Of a stretch of 64,000 nt of DNA, positions 51,378-61,130 are shown piece by piece. Numbering within the stretch: position 1 is the stretch's first letter; each line of letters opens with the position of its first letter. The stretch is from Rhizobium sp. 2MFCol3.1 (lineage in GTDB: Bacteria > Pseudomonadota > Alphaproteobacteria > Rhizobiales > Rhizobiaceae), in NCBI RefSeq assembly GCF_000377565.1, contig NZ_KB898374.1:1-64000 (forward strand), in the 5' to 3' direction. The position numbers were made by a program, and so were the translations under genes. The notes under the pieces are model-generated. The model searched no databases and had not been told where the DNA came from. It was given only the letters and a program-made list of their open reading frames with translations.

Positions 51378-52979
51378 ATGGCTGACATCACCAACGAGAC
51401 TATTCACCGGGATCACGAGAACCACCCGCTGCACGGGTCGGCTTCGAAAAAGTGGTTCCTTCCCGTCATCATCCTCCTGCTTGTCGCCGGTCTCGGCTAT
51501 GTCGGTTACGCGCTCGGGCGCGACCTCACCAGCGTTGCCGCCGTTCCCTGGATCATGCTCGGCCTGGCGCTTCTGATTGCGCTCGGCTTCGAGTTCGTCA
51601 ACGGTTTCCACGACACCGCCAACGCCGTAGCCACTGTCATCTACACCCGCTCCATGCCGGCCGAACTCGCCGTCATCTGGTCGGGCTTCTTCAATTTCCT
51701 CGGCGTCATGATGTCGAGCGGCGCGGTCGCCTTCGGCATCCTGGCGCTGCTTCCGGTCGAGCTCATCCTGCAGGTCGGCTCCGGCTCCGGCCTCGCCATG
51801 GTCTTCGCGCTGCTGATTGCCGCCATCCTCTGGAACCTCGGCACCTGGTATCTCGGCCTGCCGTCCTCGAGCTCGCACACGCTGGTCGGCTCAATCATCG
51901 GCGTGGGCCTCGCCAACCAGTTCCTGGCGCCGGCGGGCAGCGCCACCAGCGGCGTAGACTGGTCGCAGGCGACCAATATCGGCCTGTCGCTGCTGATCTC
52001 GCCACTGATCGGCTTCGGCCTCTCCGCCGTCCTGCTTCTGGTCATGAAGTTGCTGGTGCGCAACAAGGCGCTCTACGAAGAGCCGAAGGGCAACAACCCG
52101 CCGCCGCTCTGGATCCGTGGCCTTTTGATTTTCACCTGCACCGGCGTCAGCTTCGCCCACGGGTCGAACGACGGGCAGAAGGGCATGGGCCTGATCATGC
52201 TCATCCTGATCGGCCTCGTCCCCACCGCCTTCGCGCTCAACCGCACCCCTGACGTCAACTATCTCGAAGCCTACAAGAGCGCGTCCGCCCAGGTGGAAAC
52301 CGCGCTCGGCAAATATGTTAAGCCGGGTGCTGCCGCCGGCGATTTCCGCGTCGAGGTGAGCAACGCCGTGAAGAACAAGGTCTGGACGGACGCAACGACG
52401 CCGGCGCTTCAGCAGTTCATCCACGCCACGAGCGCCGAAGTCGCCGCCTTCCCGACGCTGGAGGCCGTGCCGACGCATCTGGTCAGCAACGTCCGCAACG
52501 ACATCTACCTGATCGGCGAAGCTCTGAAGCTGATCGACAAGCAGAAGCTGCTTACCATGGAGCCGGCCGATCTGCAGGCGGTGAGCGCCTATCACAAGGC
52601 GGTCGACAACGCGACCAAGTTCATCCCGCTCTGGGTCAAGATCGCCGTCGCCATCGCGCTCGGCCTCGGCACCATGGTCGGCTGGAAGCGCATCGTCATC
52701 ACCGTCGGCGAAAAGATCGGCAAGACCCACCTGACCTATGGCCAGGGGGCAGCCGCCGAAGTCGTCGCCATGGTCACCATCGGCGCCGCCGACCATCTCG
52801 GCCTGCCGGTTTCGACCACCCACGTGCTGTCATCGGGCGTTGCCGGCACGATGGCCGCGAACGGTTCCGGCCTGCAATGGTCGACGGTGCGAAACATGCT
52901 GATGGCCTGGATCCTGACGCTGCCCGCCTCGATCGCCATCGCCTTCGTGCTCTTCATCATCCTGCGCCAGGTGTTCTGA
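51378..52979 (+). CDS. Inorganic phosphate transporter, PiT family
   Basis: 533 aa, about ten helices. The family signatures are EFVNGFHDTANAVATVIYTR near the N-terminus and HLGLPVSTTHVLSSGVAGTM near the C-terminus. A large hydrophilic insert (about residues 290-420, including KYVKPGAAAGDFRVEVSNAV) splits the two halves. The protein imports metal-phosphate with protons at low affinity. A GAGAGG site precedes the ATG. It ends at a bidirectional terminator. Confidence 0.92.
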   Translation: MADITNETIHRDHENHPLHGSASKKWFLPVIILLLVAGLGYVGYALGRDLTSVAAVPWIMLGLALLIALGFEFVNGFHDTANAVATVIYTRSMPAELAVIWSGFFNFLGVMMSSGAVAFGILALLPVELILQVGSGSGLAMVFALLIAAILWNLGTWYLGLPSSSSHTLVGSIIGVGLANQFLAPAGSATSGVDWSQATNIGLSLLISPLIGFGLSAVLLLVMKLLVRNKALYEEPKGNNPPPLWIRGLLIFTCTGVSFAHGSNDGQKGMGLIMLILIGLVPTAFALNRTPDVNYLEAYKSASAQVETALGKYVKPGAAAGDFRVEVSNAVKNKVWTDATTPALQQFIHATSAEVAAFPTLEAVPTHLVSNVRNDIYLIGEALKLIDKQKLLTMEPADLQAVSAYHKAVDNATKFIPLWVKIAVAIALGLGTMVGWKRIVITVGEKIGKTHLTYGQGAAAEVVAMVTIGAADHLGLPVSTTHVLSSGVAGTMAANGSGLQWSTVRNMLMAWILTLPASIAIAFVLFIILRQVF

Positions 52980-53007
52980 GGCGTGAGCCGATAGCGCAAT
53001 TGAAAAA

Positions 53008-53031
53008 GCCGGGAAGCGAATGCTCCCCGGC
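53008..53031. terminator. Bidirectional terminator between the PiT and xylA genes
   Basis: GCCGGGAAGC pairs with GCTCCCCGGC (one mismatch) around a GAAT loop. T-rich sequence follows on the plus strand (CTTTCTGTTT) and TTTTTC on the minus strand, so it can end both convergent genes. Confidence 0.8.
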
Positions 53032-53058
53032 CTTTCTGTTTCAGCAATCCACTACCGA

Positions 53059-54369
53059 TCAGACGTAGCGGTTGACTACGTTTTCGAGCAGTTCCTGCTG
53101 GCCAGACTTCGGCTGCGGGTTGATGTCCTGGCTCTCGACGCGTGCCGCGATCTGCTCCAGCGAATATTCGCCGCGCAGCATCTTCTGGCTTTCGGCCGAA
53201 TCCCAGCCGGCATAGCGGTTGGCGAGCGGCTGCGACAGCGCCTTGTCCTCGATCATCTTGGCGGCAGCCTTCAGACCACGGGCGCAGCAATCCATGCCGC
53301 CGATGTGACCGATCAGAAGGTCTGCCGGATCGAGCGACTGGCGGCGCAGCTTGGCGTCGAAGTTGGTGCCGCCGGAGGTGAAGCCGCCGCCTGCCAGAAC
53401 CTGGTAGTAGGCGAGCGCCATCTCGGGAACGTTGTTCGGGAACTGGTCGGTATCCCAGCCGGACTGGTAGTCGTTGCGGTTCATGTCGATCGAGCCGAAG
53501 ATGCCGAGCGCGTTGGCGAGCGCCAGCTCGTGCTCGAAGGAATGGCCGGCGAGGATCGCGTGGCCCTGCTCGATGTTGAGCTTCACTTCGTTTTCGAGGC
53601 CGTTCTTCTTCAGGAAGCCGTAGACCGTGGCGACGTCGTAGTCGTACTGGTGCTTGGTGGGCTCCTGCGGCTTCGGCTCGATGAGGATCTGGCCCTTGAA
53701 GCCGATCTTGTGCTTGTACTCGACCACGAGGTTGAGGAAGCGGCCCATCTGGTCGAGCTCGCGCTTGAGGTCGGTGTTGAGCAGCGTCTCATAGCCCTCA
53801 CGCCCGCCCCACAGAACGTAGTTCTCGCCGCCGAGCTTCATCGTGGCGTCCATGCAGGTCTTCACGGTCGCGGCGGAGAAGGCGAAGACATCGGGGTCGG
53901 GATTGGTTGCGGCACCCGACATGAAGCGGCGGTTGGAGAAGAGGTTCGCCGTGCCCCAGAGCAGCTTGGTGCCGGTGGCAGCCTGCTTCTCCGCGAAGTA
54001 ATCGACGATCTCGTTCAGGTTCTTGGTGTTTTCGGCGAAGTTCTTGCCTTCGGGGCGCACGTCGGCGTCGTGGAAGCAATAATAGGGTGCGCCGAGCAGC
54101 GAGAAGAATTCGAAGGCAACATCGGCTTTAAGCTTCGCAGCCTCCATCGTGTCTTCGAACCACGGACGCAGGAACGTCTGCCCACCAAAGGGGTCACCGC
54201 CCGGCCATGTGAACGTGTGCCAGTAGGCGACGGCGAAACGCAGATGGTCTTCCATCCGCTTGCCGAGAACGATCTCGTCCGGCTGGTAATAGCGGAAGGC
54301 CAGCGGATTGGTGCTGTCCGGGCCTTCGTATTTGATTTTCTGAATATCGCCGAAAAATCCGGTGCTCAT
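53059..54369 (-). CDS. xylA: Xylose isomerase
   Basis: 436 aa. It converts D-xylose to D-xylulose. The catalytic His100 and Asp103 are in CFHDADVRPEG, with the metal-binding strand FKGQILIEPKPQEPTKHQYD and LNIEQGHAILAGHSFEHE. VLWGGREGYETLLNTDL is the second family signature. ATG 54369 follows AGGAGT. It is downstream of xylB on the same strand with a G/C-run repeat between them. Confidence 0.97.
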   Translation of the reverse strand: MSTGFFGDIQKIKYEGPDSTNPLAFRYYQPDEIVLGKRMEDHLRFAVAYWHTFTWPGGDPFGGQTFLRPWFEDTMEAAKLKADVAFEFFSLLGAPYYCFHDADVRPEGKNFAENTKNLNEIVDYFAEKQAATGTKLLWGTANLFSNRRFMSGAATNPDPDVFAFSAATVKTCMDATMKLGGENYVLWGGREGYETLLNTDLKRELDQMGRFLNLVVEYKHKIGFKGQILIEPKPQEPTKHQYDYDVATVYGFLKKNGLENEVKLNIEQGHAILAGHSFEHELALANALGIFGSIDMNRNDYQSGWDTDQFPNNVPEMALAYYQVLAGGGFTSGGTNFDAKLRRQSLDPADLLIGHIGGMDCCARGLKAAAKMIEDKALSQPLANRYAGWDSAESQKMLRGEYSLEQIAARVESQDINPQPKSGQQELLENVVNRYV

Positions 54370-54428
54370 GGGGTACTCCTCCTTGGGTGTGGTTCGATAG
54401 TGATGGTGTTCCGTGTGGCCTGCGGCTC

Positions 54429-54562
54429 AAGACCCCCTCTGCCTGCCGGCATCTCCCCCACAAGGGGGGAGAAAGCTGGAGGCACCGCCCCTCACCTCGG
54501 AAGGCGGGCGCGCGGGGCACGAAGCCCCTCCCCCTTGTGGGGAGGGGTTGGGGAGGGGTCTT
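54429..54562. repeat. G/C-run intergenic repeat, copy 3, between xylB and xylA
   Basis: Ends AAGACCCCC and AGGGGTCTT; the right part CCCCTCCCCCTTGTGGGGAG matches the copies at 21735 and 34459. The left part contains CTGCCTGCCGGCATCTCCCC, related to the RIME-like core. It lies inside the probable xylB-xylA transcript. Confidence 0.65.
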
Positions 54563-54587
54563 ACGACACCTCCCAGTGAATTTTCTC

Positions 54588-56042
54588 TCAATGCGCCAAA
54601 GCCTTGATCGCCGGATAAAGCGCACGATACCGGCCATAAGCCTCCTCATACGCCCCGCTCAGCGCAGCATCAGGCTCGATCGTCCCATCCGTTTCCGGCG
54701 GCGTGCACACAGCCACAGGATCAGCCCCGGTCGCCGCGATCAGCCCAAGCCGCGCCGCACCGAAGGCGGCGCCGAAGTCGCCGTCGGCGGGCAGGTCGAC
54801 GGGGACGCCGAGTGCTGTGGCGATCGAGGCCAGCCAGTAGCGCGAGCGCGAGCCGCCGCCGATGGCGGTGACGCGGGAAATATCGGTGCCGGCCGAGCGC
54901 AACGCCTCAAGATTGTCGCGGATCGCGAAGGATACGCCTTCGAGCACCGCCTGGGTCAGCACCACGCGGCTGCTCTCATGCTCGAGCCCGATGAAGGCGC
55001 CGCGGATGACGGCGTCGTTGTGCGGCGTGCGCTCGCCGGAGAGATAGGGAAGGAAGGTGACGCCGGAGGGCGCCTTCAGCGTTTCGCCGAGTTCGGCGGT
55101 CAGCTCCGCCGCCGACTTCGACGTCACATGCGAATGCCAGTTCAGCGCGTCGGTCGCCGAGAGAATGACGCCCATCTGGTGCCAGGTATTGGGCAGCGCG
55201 TGGCAGAAGGCGTGAACGGCGCTCTCGGGCTTCGGAAGATAGGAGCCGTTGGCGGCGAAGAGCACGCCCGATGTGCCGAGCGAGACGAAGGCCGCGCCAT
55301 GGCTGACGGTGCCCATGCCGCAGGCGGATGCCGCATTGTCGCCTGCCCCGCCGGCAACGACGACGGAACCCGTGATGCCCCACTGCGAGGCGAGCTCGCC
55401 GCGCAGCTTGCCGCCCTCTTCCGTGCCTTCGACCAGCGTTGGCATGTGCTTCTCATCGAGACCGGTCGCGGCCAGGAGCTCGGACGACCACTTGCGCTTG
55501 CCGGTATCGAGCCAGGACGTGCCGGCCGAATCCGACATTTCGGAAATGTGCTCGCCGGTCAGCCACAGGCGCAGATAATCCTTCGGCAAGAGCACCTTGG
55601 CGACCTTGGCGAAAATCTCCGGCTCGTGCTTGGCGACCCAGGCGAGCTTCGGCGCGGTGAAGCCGGGGAAGACGATGTTGCCGGTGAGCTTGCGGAACTT
55701 CGGATCGGCATCGAGCGCCGCCGCCTCGATATAGCTGCGCGTGTCGTTCCAGAGAATGCAGGGGCGCAGCACCTTGTCGCCGGCATCGAGCAGCGTCGCG
55801 CCGTGCATCTGGCCGGAAAGGCCGATGCCCTTGACCGCGGCAAGCTCCTTCGGGTGCTTCGCCTTCAGCCCAGCGATCGCCTCCTCGGTCGCCCGCACCC
55901 AGTGCGAGGGCTCCTGCTCCGACCAGCCGTGATGCGGACGCGAGACATCGAGCGAACCATTGGCCGAGCCGATGATCTTCTGATCGCCATCGATCAGCAT
56001 CGCTTTGACGCCGGAGGTTCCGAGATCGAGACCCAGATACAT
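54588..56042 (-). CDS. xylB: Xylulokinase
   Basis: 484 aa FGGY kinase. It phosphorylates D-xylulose with ATP. The N-terminal phosphate loop is LGLDLGTSGVKAMLIDG, then GLSGQMHGATLLD with the catalytic-site region and the C-terminal ATP segment TAIGGGSRSRYWLASI. It is 18 bp downstream of a LacI regulator and upstream of xylA, an arrangement that indicates a lacI-xylB-xylA unit. Confidence 0.95.
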   Translation of the reverse strand: MYLGLDLGTSGVKAMLIDGDQKIIGSANGSLDVSRPHHGWSEQEPSHWVRATEEAIAGLKAKHPKELAAVKGIGLSGQMHGATLLDAGDKVLRPCILWNDTRSYIEAAALDADPKFRKLTGNIVFPGFTAPKLAWVAKHEPEIFAKVAKVLLPKDYLRLWLTGEHISEMSDSAGTSWLDTGKRKWSSELLAATGLDEKHMPTLVEGTEEGGKLRGELASQWGITGSVVVAGGAGDNAASACGMGTVSHGAAFVSLGTSGVLFAANGSYLPKPESAVHAFCHALPNTWHQMGVILSATDALNWHSHVTSKSAAELTAELGETLKAPSGVTFLPYLSGERTPHNDAVIRGAFIGLEHESSRVVLTQAVLEGVSFAIRDNLEALRSAGTDISRVTAIGGGSRSRYWLASIATALGVPVDLPADGDFGAAFGAARLGLIAATGADPVAVCTPPETDGTIEPDAALSGAYEEAYGRYRALYPAIKALAH

Positions 56043-56060
56043 GTGTTTCTCCCTTTGCCG

Positions 56061-57086
56061 TTACGGCAGATTGTCTTTCAGAAAGATATCGAGACGGATG
56101 CGCTCCTGCGCGTCGATCACCGAGAGCCCGTCGGCCTTGGCCTTCAACACGCGGATGGCGCTGCGCACCTCGTGGCCCGCATCCTGGTTCAAAATTGCGT
56201 CGATCGTACCGTCGAGAAGCGCCGTGCGGGTATGATCAGTCAGTTCGTGCGCGATGACGGTCAGCGCCCGGTCGACGGATTTCTCCTTCAGCGCCCGGAT
56301 CAGGCCGCGATTGCCGGCGCCGAGGCTGTAGACGCCGATGATGCCGTCGCGCTTCGACAGCGCATCAGAAACCAGCATATGCGCCATGTCAGGATCGTCG
56401 CGCCCTTCGATGACGGGCAGGATGGAGAGACCGGGAAACTCCTCGGCCATGACAGCCGCGAAGCCCTCCAGCCGCTCGCGATGGTCGCGCACCAGCATTG
56501 AGCCGGCGAGAACCGCGACGTCACCCTTGGCACCGCCGAGAAAACGGCCGAGCAACCGCGCAGCCGTGCGGCCGGCCGCGATATTGTCGACGCCGGCATA
56601 ATGATGGCGCTGCGAACCGGTGAGATCGGAGACGACGGTGACGACGGGAATGCCGTCCTGCACCAGCCGGTCGACGGCATCACGCACCTCGGGCGCATCG
56701 GTCGCGACGAGCGCCACGCCTGCGGGACGCTCGATACGCAGCGTATCGAGTGCCGCGGCAAGGGCCGTGGGATCGAAGGCCGGAACCTCCAAGGTGCGGA
56801 TATCGGTGCGCTCCACCGGCGAGCGCGCCACGGCGGCCATCACCTCGGCGTTCAGCCCGTGCATGAAGGAATTGTCGCTGGCGGGAACGATGAACACAAA
56901 CGAATAAGTCCGCCCCTTCGCGAGATTGGCGGCGGCGACGTCGCGCACATAACCGATCTCGCGAATGGCGGTTTCGACCTTCTCCCGCGTCACGTGCCGG
57001 ACGCCCGGGCGCTGGTTCAGCACCCGATCGACAGTCGCAAGGCTGACGCCCGCAGCTGCGGCAATATCGTGAACCGTAGGTCTCAT
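56061..57086 (-). CDS. LacI family regulator of the xyl unit
   Basis: 341 aa. The N-terminal helix-turn-helix is VHDIAAAAGVSLATVDRVLN. The ligand domain begins FVFIVPASDNSFMHGLNAEV and is related to ribose-type binding proteins. ATG 57086 follows GGAGGAG; the frame to 57116 is longer but lacks such a site. It is the first gene of the unit, probably autoregulated through the palindrome at 57121-57134. Xylose or a derivative is the presumed effector, from context. Confidence 0.9.
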   Translation of the reverse strand: MRPTVHDIAAAAGVSLATVDRVLNQRPGVRHVTREKVETAIREIGYVRDVAAANLAKGRTYSFVFIVPASDNSFMHGLNAEVMAAVARSPVERTDIRTLEVPAFDPTALAAALDTLRIERPAGVALVATDAPEVRDAVDRLVQDGIPVVTVVSDLTGSQRHHYAGVDNIAAGRTAARLLGRFLGGAKGDVAVLAGSMLVRDHRERLEGFAAVMAEEFPGLSILPVIEGRDDPDMAHMLVSDALSKRDGIIGVYSLGAGNRGLIRALKEKSVDRALTVIAHELTDHTRTALLDGTIDAILNQDAGHEVRSAIRVLKAKADGLSVIDAQERIRLDIFLKDNLP

Positions 57087-57120
57087 CGCTCCTCCTGACG
57101 AGACCTTTAACGCCATTTTT

Positions 57121-57134
57121 GATGTACGTAAATC
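57121..57134. promoter_or_regulatory. Candidate LacI-type operator of the lacI-xylB-xylA unit
   Basis: GATGTACGTAAATC reads GATnTACGTAnATC, a dyad with the central CG of LacI operators. It is 35 bases upstream of the regulator start codon. No other copy was seen in the window. Confidence 0.5.
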
Positions 57135-57173
57135 AGATTTTTCGGCGACGCGTTCTGCGTATTGAAATGACTG

Positions 57174-58169
57174 CTATTTTTCGTGGTCCTTGGCGATTTC
57201 AGCTTCGAGCCTGCGCGACAAACGCTTCAAATCACGCGGCCTGCCGGCGACGCTTTCGATCGCCGCCACCGCGACATCCCGCGCGACGTAATCCGACTTG
57301 TGGCCCATGTTATGGATCATCAGCAGCCTTGCGCCCTTAATGGCGCGGGCAAGATGGCGCGCGTGGATATCAGGCGAGACGACGCTGTCGGTATCGCCGG
57401 AGATGATCACCGTCGGCGCATGGATGCGGCCGAAGTGCTGTGAATTGCGCTTCGTCCACTCCAGCAGATTGGCGACATCGATGGCGTTGTCGCGGAAAGC
57501 CTTCGGCCCAAGCGCCTGCAGCGCCCGCGTCTCTTTGATGTAGCCGGGCGGCCGAGGATTGGGCGCGAAAACCGAGCGCGTGGCGCTGTCTATCATCGCA
57601 AGCCCCACAGGCGGCACGACGATGGTGCTGAACAGCGCGCCGGTCACCGGCACCTTCGCGGCATCGTAATACCAGGCAATTCCGCCCGGCCACGGGTAGA
57701 CGGCAGGCGATAGAAAGACGAGACCGAGTACCCGGTCGGGATGCCTGAGCGCGAAGCTCGCCGCCACCGCGCCTCCGAACGAATGGCTGACGATGATCGC
57801 CTTCTTGATACCGCGTTTCGTCATGACATCAGCGATTGCATCGGCCTGCCCGTCGGGAAACGCATTTTCCTGATCGCCGCGATCCGAGCGCCCGTGGCCG
57901 GGCCGATCGACGAACAGAAGATCGGCACGCCCCTCCAGCCGGTCGCGAAACGAAAACACCGGATCGTGGAGATTGGCGCTTGCGCCATGGATGAACACGA
58001 TCGGCGGCAGATCCGGCCGCCGCGCCTTGAGATAGAGGCTGTTCATCTTGTAGCCGCCGACATCGATACGCGTCTCATCGGCGAACGGACTGGCTGCGAA
58101 CACATGGTTCACGGCAACGGACAGCATAAAGGTGAGAAGTGCAACGAATCTGGCGGAAGCTTTGAACAT
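57174..58169 (-). CDS. Secreted alpha/beta hydrolase
   Basis: 331 aa with a signal peptide (MFKASARFVALLTFMLSVAV then NHVFAAS). The fold shows IVFIHGASANLHDPV, nucleophile Ser in IIVSHSFGGAVAASFALRHP and late His in IHNMGHKSDYVA. The substrate is unknown; the Ser triad suggests an esterase or peroxidase-like enzyme in the periplasm. It lies between the xyl unit and the emrB end, on the same strand as both, with its own intergenic space. Confidence 0.85.
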   Translation of the reverse strand: MFKASARFVALLTFMLSVAVNHVFAASPFADETRIDVGGYKMNSLYLKARRPDLPPIVFIHGASANLHDPVFSFRDRLEGRADLLFVDRPGHGRSDRGDQENAFPDGQADAIADVMTKRGIKKAIIVSHSFGGAVAASFALRHPDRVLGLVFLSPAVYPWPGGIAWYYDAAKVPVTGALFSTIVVPPVGLAMIDSATRSVFAPNPRPPGYIKETRALQALGPKAFRDNAIDVANLLEWTKRNSQHFGRIHAPTVIISGDTDSVVSPDIHARHLARAIKGARLLMIHNMGHKSDYVARDVAVAAIESVAGRPRDLKRLSRRLEAEIAKDHEK

Positions 58170-58210
58170 GAAGCGCGGTCGATCCCGATGATATCGCTGT
58201 AGATACGCGA

Positions 58211-58241
58211 AAACGCCGGCTTTGGTTTCCCAAGCCGGCGC
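58211..58241 (-). terminator. Terminator of the emrAB operon
   Basis: On the minus strand CGCCGGCTT pairs with AAGCCGGCG around a nine-base loop, followed by TTTT. It lies about 30 bases after the emrB stop codon. Confidence 0.75.
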
Positions 58242-58269
58242 CAGAATTCGTCAATGCTGTCGTGAACCG

Positions 58270-59862
58270 TCAGTGGCCGCCGCCACCCCCGCCACCGCCT
58301 TGCGGCGGCGCCGGCTTGTCGATCAGCACGATGCCGAGGATCATCGCCACGAAAAGTCCGGTGAGGATGACGAAGATATCGCTGAACGACATCACCATCG
58401 CCTGCTTGGTCACCATCCCGACCATCTGCTTGATCGCGACGGCCGCGCCATCCATGCCATAGGTGTCGAACTTCGACGTCATATTGTTGATCTGGTCGGT
58501 CGCGACAGGGTTGCCCCAGTCGAGATGCTCGCGGATGCGCTGGTAGTGCACGTCCTGGCGGTTCGTCAGCACGGTATTGATGACCGCGAGACCGACGGCG
58601 CCACCGAGGTTACGCGTCAGGTTGAAGAGACCCGAAGCGCCGCGCATACGCGCCGGCGGCATCGTGCCGAGCGCGATATTGTTGATCGGCACCATGCACA
58701 TCATCAGGCCGAAACCGCGCAGGATCTGCGGGATGAAGAGCTCGTAGAAGTCCCAATCCGTGGTCACGCCGGTCATGATCCAGGTGCCGGCGGCAAAGCT
58801 CGCGAAGCCGAGCACCATCATCATGCGCAGGTCCATCTTGGTCGACAGCTTGCCGGCGATCGGCGCGGTGAAGAACATGGCGAGACCGGAGACGAACATG
58901 GTTTCGCCGATCATCAGCGAATCGTAGCCGCGAATGCGTCCGAGATAGAGCGGGTAGATATAGGTCAGGCCGTAGAGACCGATACCCATCACGAACGAAA
59001 ACAGCGAGCCGACCGCGAAGTTTCGGTTGCTGAAGGCCCTGAGATCGACGACGGGGAAGTCCACCTTGAAGGCGCGATAGAAGAAGATCACGCAGCCGAT
59101 GGCCGATGCGATCGCGCCGAGAAGGATGTTGCGGTCGTTGAACCAGTCGTTCGAGTTGCCCTCTTCGAGCACATATTCCAGCGCGCCGAGGAAAACGCCC
59201 ATCGAGACCAGGCCCCACCAGTCGAACTTCTTGAAGAGCGAGAATTCCGGCTTGTCGAAATCGATGAAGTTCCAGGTCACGATCGTGACGATGATGCCGG
59301 GAATGATGTTGACGAGGAACAGCCAGTGCCAGGAGAAGGCATGGCTGAGATAGCCGCCGACCGTCGGGCCGATGGTCGGCGCCAGCGTCGCGATCAGGCC
59401 GATGATCGGCGAGACGATGCTGCGCTTGGACGGCGGAAAGATGGTGAAGGCAGCCGCAAACACCGACGGGATCATGCCGCCGCCGATGAAGCCCTGGATC
59501 GCACGATAGACGATCATCTGGTCGATATTCGTCGCGGTGGCGCAAAGCGCGCTCGCAGCCGTGAAGCCGGCCGCCGAGAAGGCGAACAGATAGCGCGTCG
59601 AGATGATGCGCGCGAGCGTACCCGACAGCGGAATCATGATGACTTCCGCGATCAGGTACGACGTCTGCACCCAGCCGATTTCATCCGTGCCGGCGCTGAG
59701 GCCGGCCTGGATTTCGGCCAGCGACGCCGACACGATCTGAATGTCCAGGATGGACATGAACATGCCCACCACCATCGCGAAGAACGCGATGAGTTTGCGG
59801 GGGTCCATGGTGTCGGCTGCCGGCGCGGCCGGCATCGATCCTGCTGTTGTGCTCGCGGCCAT
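58270..59862 (-). CDS. emrB: DHA2 family MFS multidrug efflux transporter
   Basis: 530 aa with about 14 helices. Family signatures include FFAMVVGMFMSILDIQIVSA, GWVQTSYLIAEVIMIPLSG and FIGGGMIPSVFAAAFTIFP. It works with the EmrA adaptor to move drugs or plant flavonoids across both membranes; homologs in rhizobia (EmrB, RmrB) are linked to flavonoid response. The C-terminus ends in PAPPQ followed by eight Gly and His, an unusual low-complexity tail. It is 50 bases downstream of emrA. Confidence 0.93.
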   Translation of the reverse strand: MAASTTAGSMPAAPAADTMDPRKLIAFFAMVVGMFMSILDIQIVSASLAEIQAGLSAGTDEIGWVQTSYLIAEVIMIPLSGTLARIISTRYLFAFSAAGFTAASALCATATNIDQMIVYRAIQGFIGGGMIPSVFAAAFTIFPPSKRSIVSPIIGLIATLAPTIGPTVGGYLSHAFSWHWLFLVNIIPGIIVTIVTWNFIDFDKPEFSLFKKFDWWGLVSMGVFLGALEYVLEEGNSNDWFNDRNILLGAIASAIGCVIFFYRAFKVDFPVVDLRAFSNRNFAVGSLFSFVMGIGLYGLTYIYPLYLGRIRGYDSLMIGETMFVSGLAMFFTAPIAGKLSTKMDLRMMMVLGFASFAAGTWIMTGVTTDWDFYELFIPQILRGFGLMMCMVPINNIALGTMPPARMRGASGLFNLTRNLGGAVGLAVINTVLTNRQDVHYQRIREHLDWGNPVATDQINNMTSKFDTYGMDGAAVAIKQMVGMVTKQAMVMSFSDIFVILTGLFVAMILGIVLIDKPAPPQGGGGGGGGH

Positions 59863-59912
59863 CGGCCTACCTCGTCAGACGATATTACGGGCCAAGTTAA
59901 GCGCGAAGCGCC

Positions 59913-61100
59913 TTACTTGGCGGCATCCGGCGCCGTGCGCGTGTCGACGTCGACAACGACGCTGAGGCCGGCGCGCAGGCGACCCGTGTCGAGCGCGTCC
60001 TGCGGCAGGGCGATGCGAACCGGTACGCGCTGGATGATCTTGGTGAAGTTGCCCGTCGCGTTTTCAGGCGGCAGTAGCGAGAACACCGAGCCCGATGCCG
60101 GCGAGATCGATTCCACCGTGCCGACGATCGCGTGATCGTCATAGGCGTCGACATGGACATTGACCTTGGAGCCGGGAACCAGATGCTGGATCTGCGTTTC
60201 CTTGAAGTTCGCGTCGATATAGAGCTGGCGGACCGGAACGAGCGCCATCAGGCGCTGGCCGGGCGAAACCAGATCGCCTTCCTGAACCGAGCGGTTGCCG
60301 ACGACGCCGTCATAAGGCGCCTTGAGAACCGTGAAGGACAGGTCGCGCGCGGCCTTGTCGCGGGCAAGTTCGAGCTGACGGATCGTGCCTTCGGCTTCGC
60401 GGCGCTGTGCGTGCAGCAGCGTCACATTGGCTTCGGCCGATGCGATCGCGGCGTCACCGCCGACGAGATTGGCCTTTGCCTGGTCGAGCGCGATGTTGGC
60501 GGTATCGAGCGATGCGGTGGTACCGACCGACTTCGCCTGCAACTCGCTGGCGCGGGTCTGGGTGATCTGTGCGCCGCGAACAGTGGCATCGAGCGCAACC
60601 TTCTGCGCCTTGGCCTGGTCGAGGCTCGCCTCGCCGCCGGCGATCTGCGCGTCGATACGCTGCAGCGACAGCTTCTCGGTGTCGAGCGATGCCTGCGCCT
60701 GCTCCAGCGCCAGCTTGTAGTCGCCGTCGTCGAGCGTTGCCAGCGTATCGCCGACCTTGACCTGCTGGTTGGCGACGACGTTCACCTTGGCGACATAGCC
60801 GGTGACCTTCGGAGAGATCGTGGCGATGTCGCCTTCGATATAGGCGTCATCGGTCGAGATCATGAAGCGACCAACCGTGAACCACTGGTAGCCGAAATAG
60901 GCAGCGCCGGCGAGAAGGGCGAGCCCAAGGATCGGCAGCACGGGGCTGCGCTTCTTTTTCTTCTGCTCAGGTGCCGTCTCGACCGGGGCGGCCACGGTCT
61001 GCGGCGTACGCGGAGCTTCCGCGGTGACTGCTTCCTGGGCCTCACCTTCGGCAGGCTTGCTGACAATCCTGGTGACATTGGCGTTCTGGCTAGACGACAT
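59913..61100 (-). CDS. emrA: HlyD/EmrA family efflux adaptor protein
   Basis: 395 aa. A cytoplasmic polar tail is followed by one membrane helix (VLPILGLALLAGAAYFGYQW), then ISTDDAYIEGDIATISPKVT, the barrel-sandwich hybrid domain and a long coiled coil rich in Ala/Gln/Leu (about 110-240). VLKAPYDGVVGNRSVQEGDL closes the domain. It bridges EmrB to an outer-membrane channel encoded elsewhere. It is divergent from emrR, with twin operators between them. Confidence 0.94.
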   Translation of the reverse strand: MSSSQNANVTRIVSKPAEGEAQEAVTAEAPRTPQTVAAPVETAPEQKKKKRSPVLPILGLALLAGAAYFGYQWFTVGRFMISTDDAYIEGDIATISPKVTGYVAKVNVVANQQVKVGDTLATLDDGDYKLALEQAQASLDTEKLSLQRIDAQIAGGEASLDQAKAQKVALDATVRGAQITQTRASELQAKSVGTTASLDTANIALDQAKANLVGGDAAIASAEANVTLLHAQRREAEGTIRQLELARDKAARDLSFTVLKAPYDGVVGNRSVQEGDLVSPGQRLMALVPVRQLYIDANFKETQIQHLVPGSKVNVHVDAYDDHAIVGTVESISPASGSVFSLLPPENATGNFTKIIQRVPVRIALPQDALDTGRLRAGLSVVVDVDTRTAPDAAK

Positions 61101-61130
61101 GAGAGAATACCGGTAAATCGAGTAAAACTG

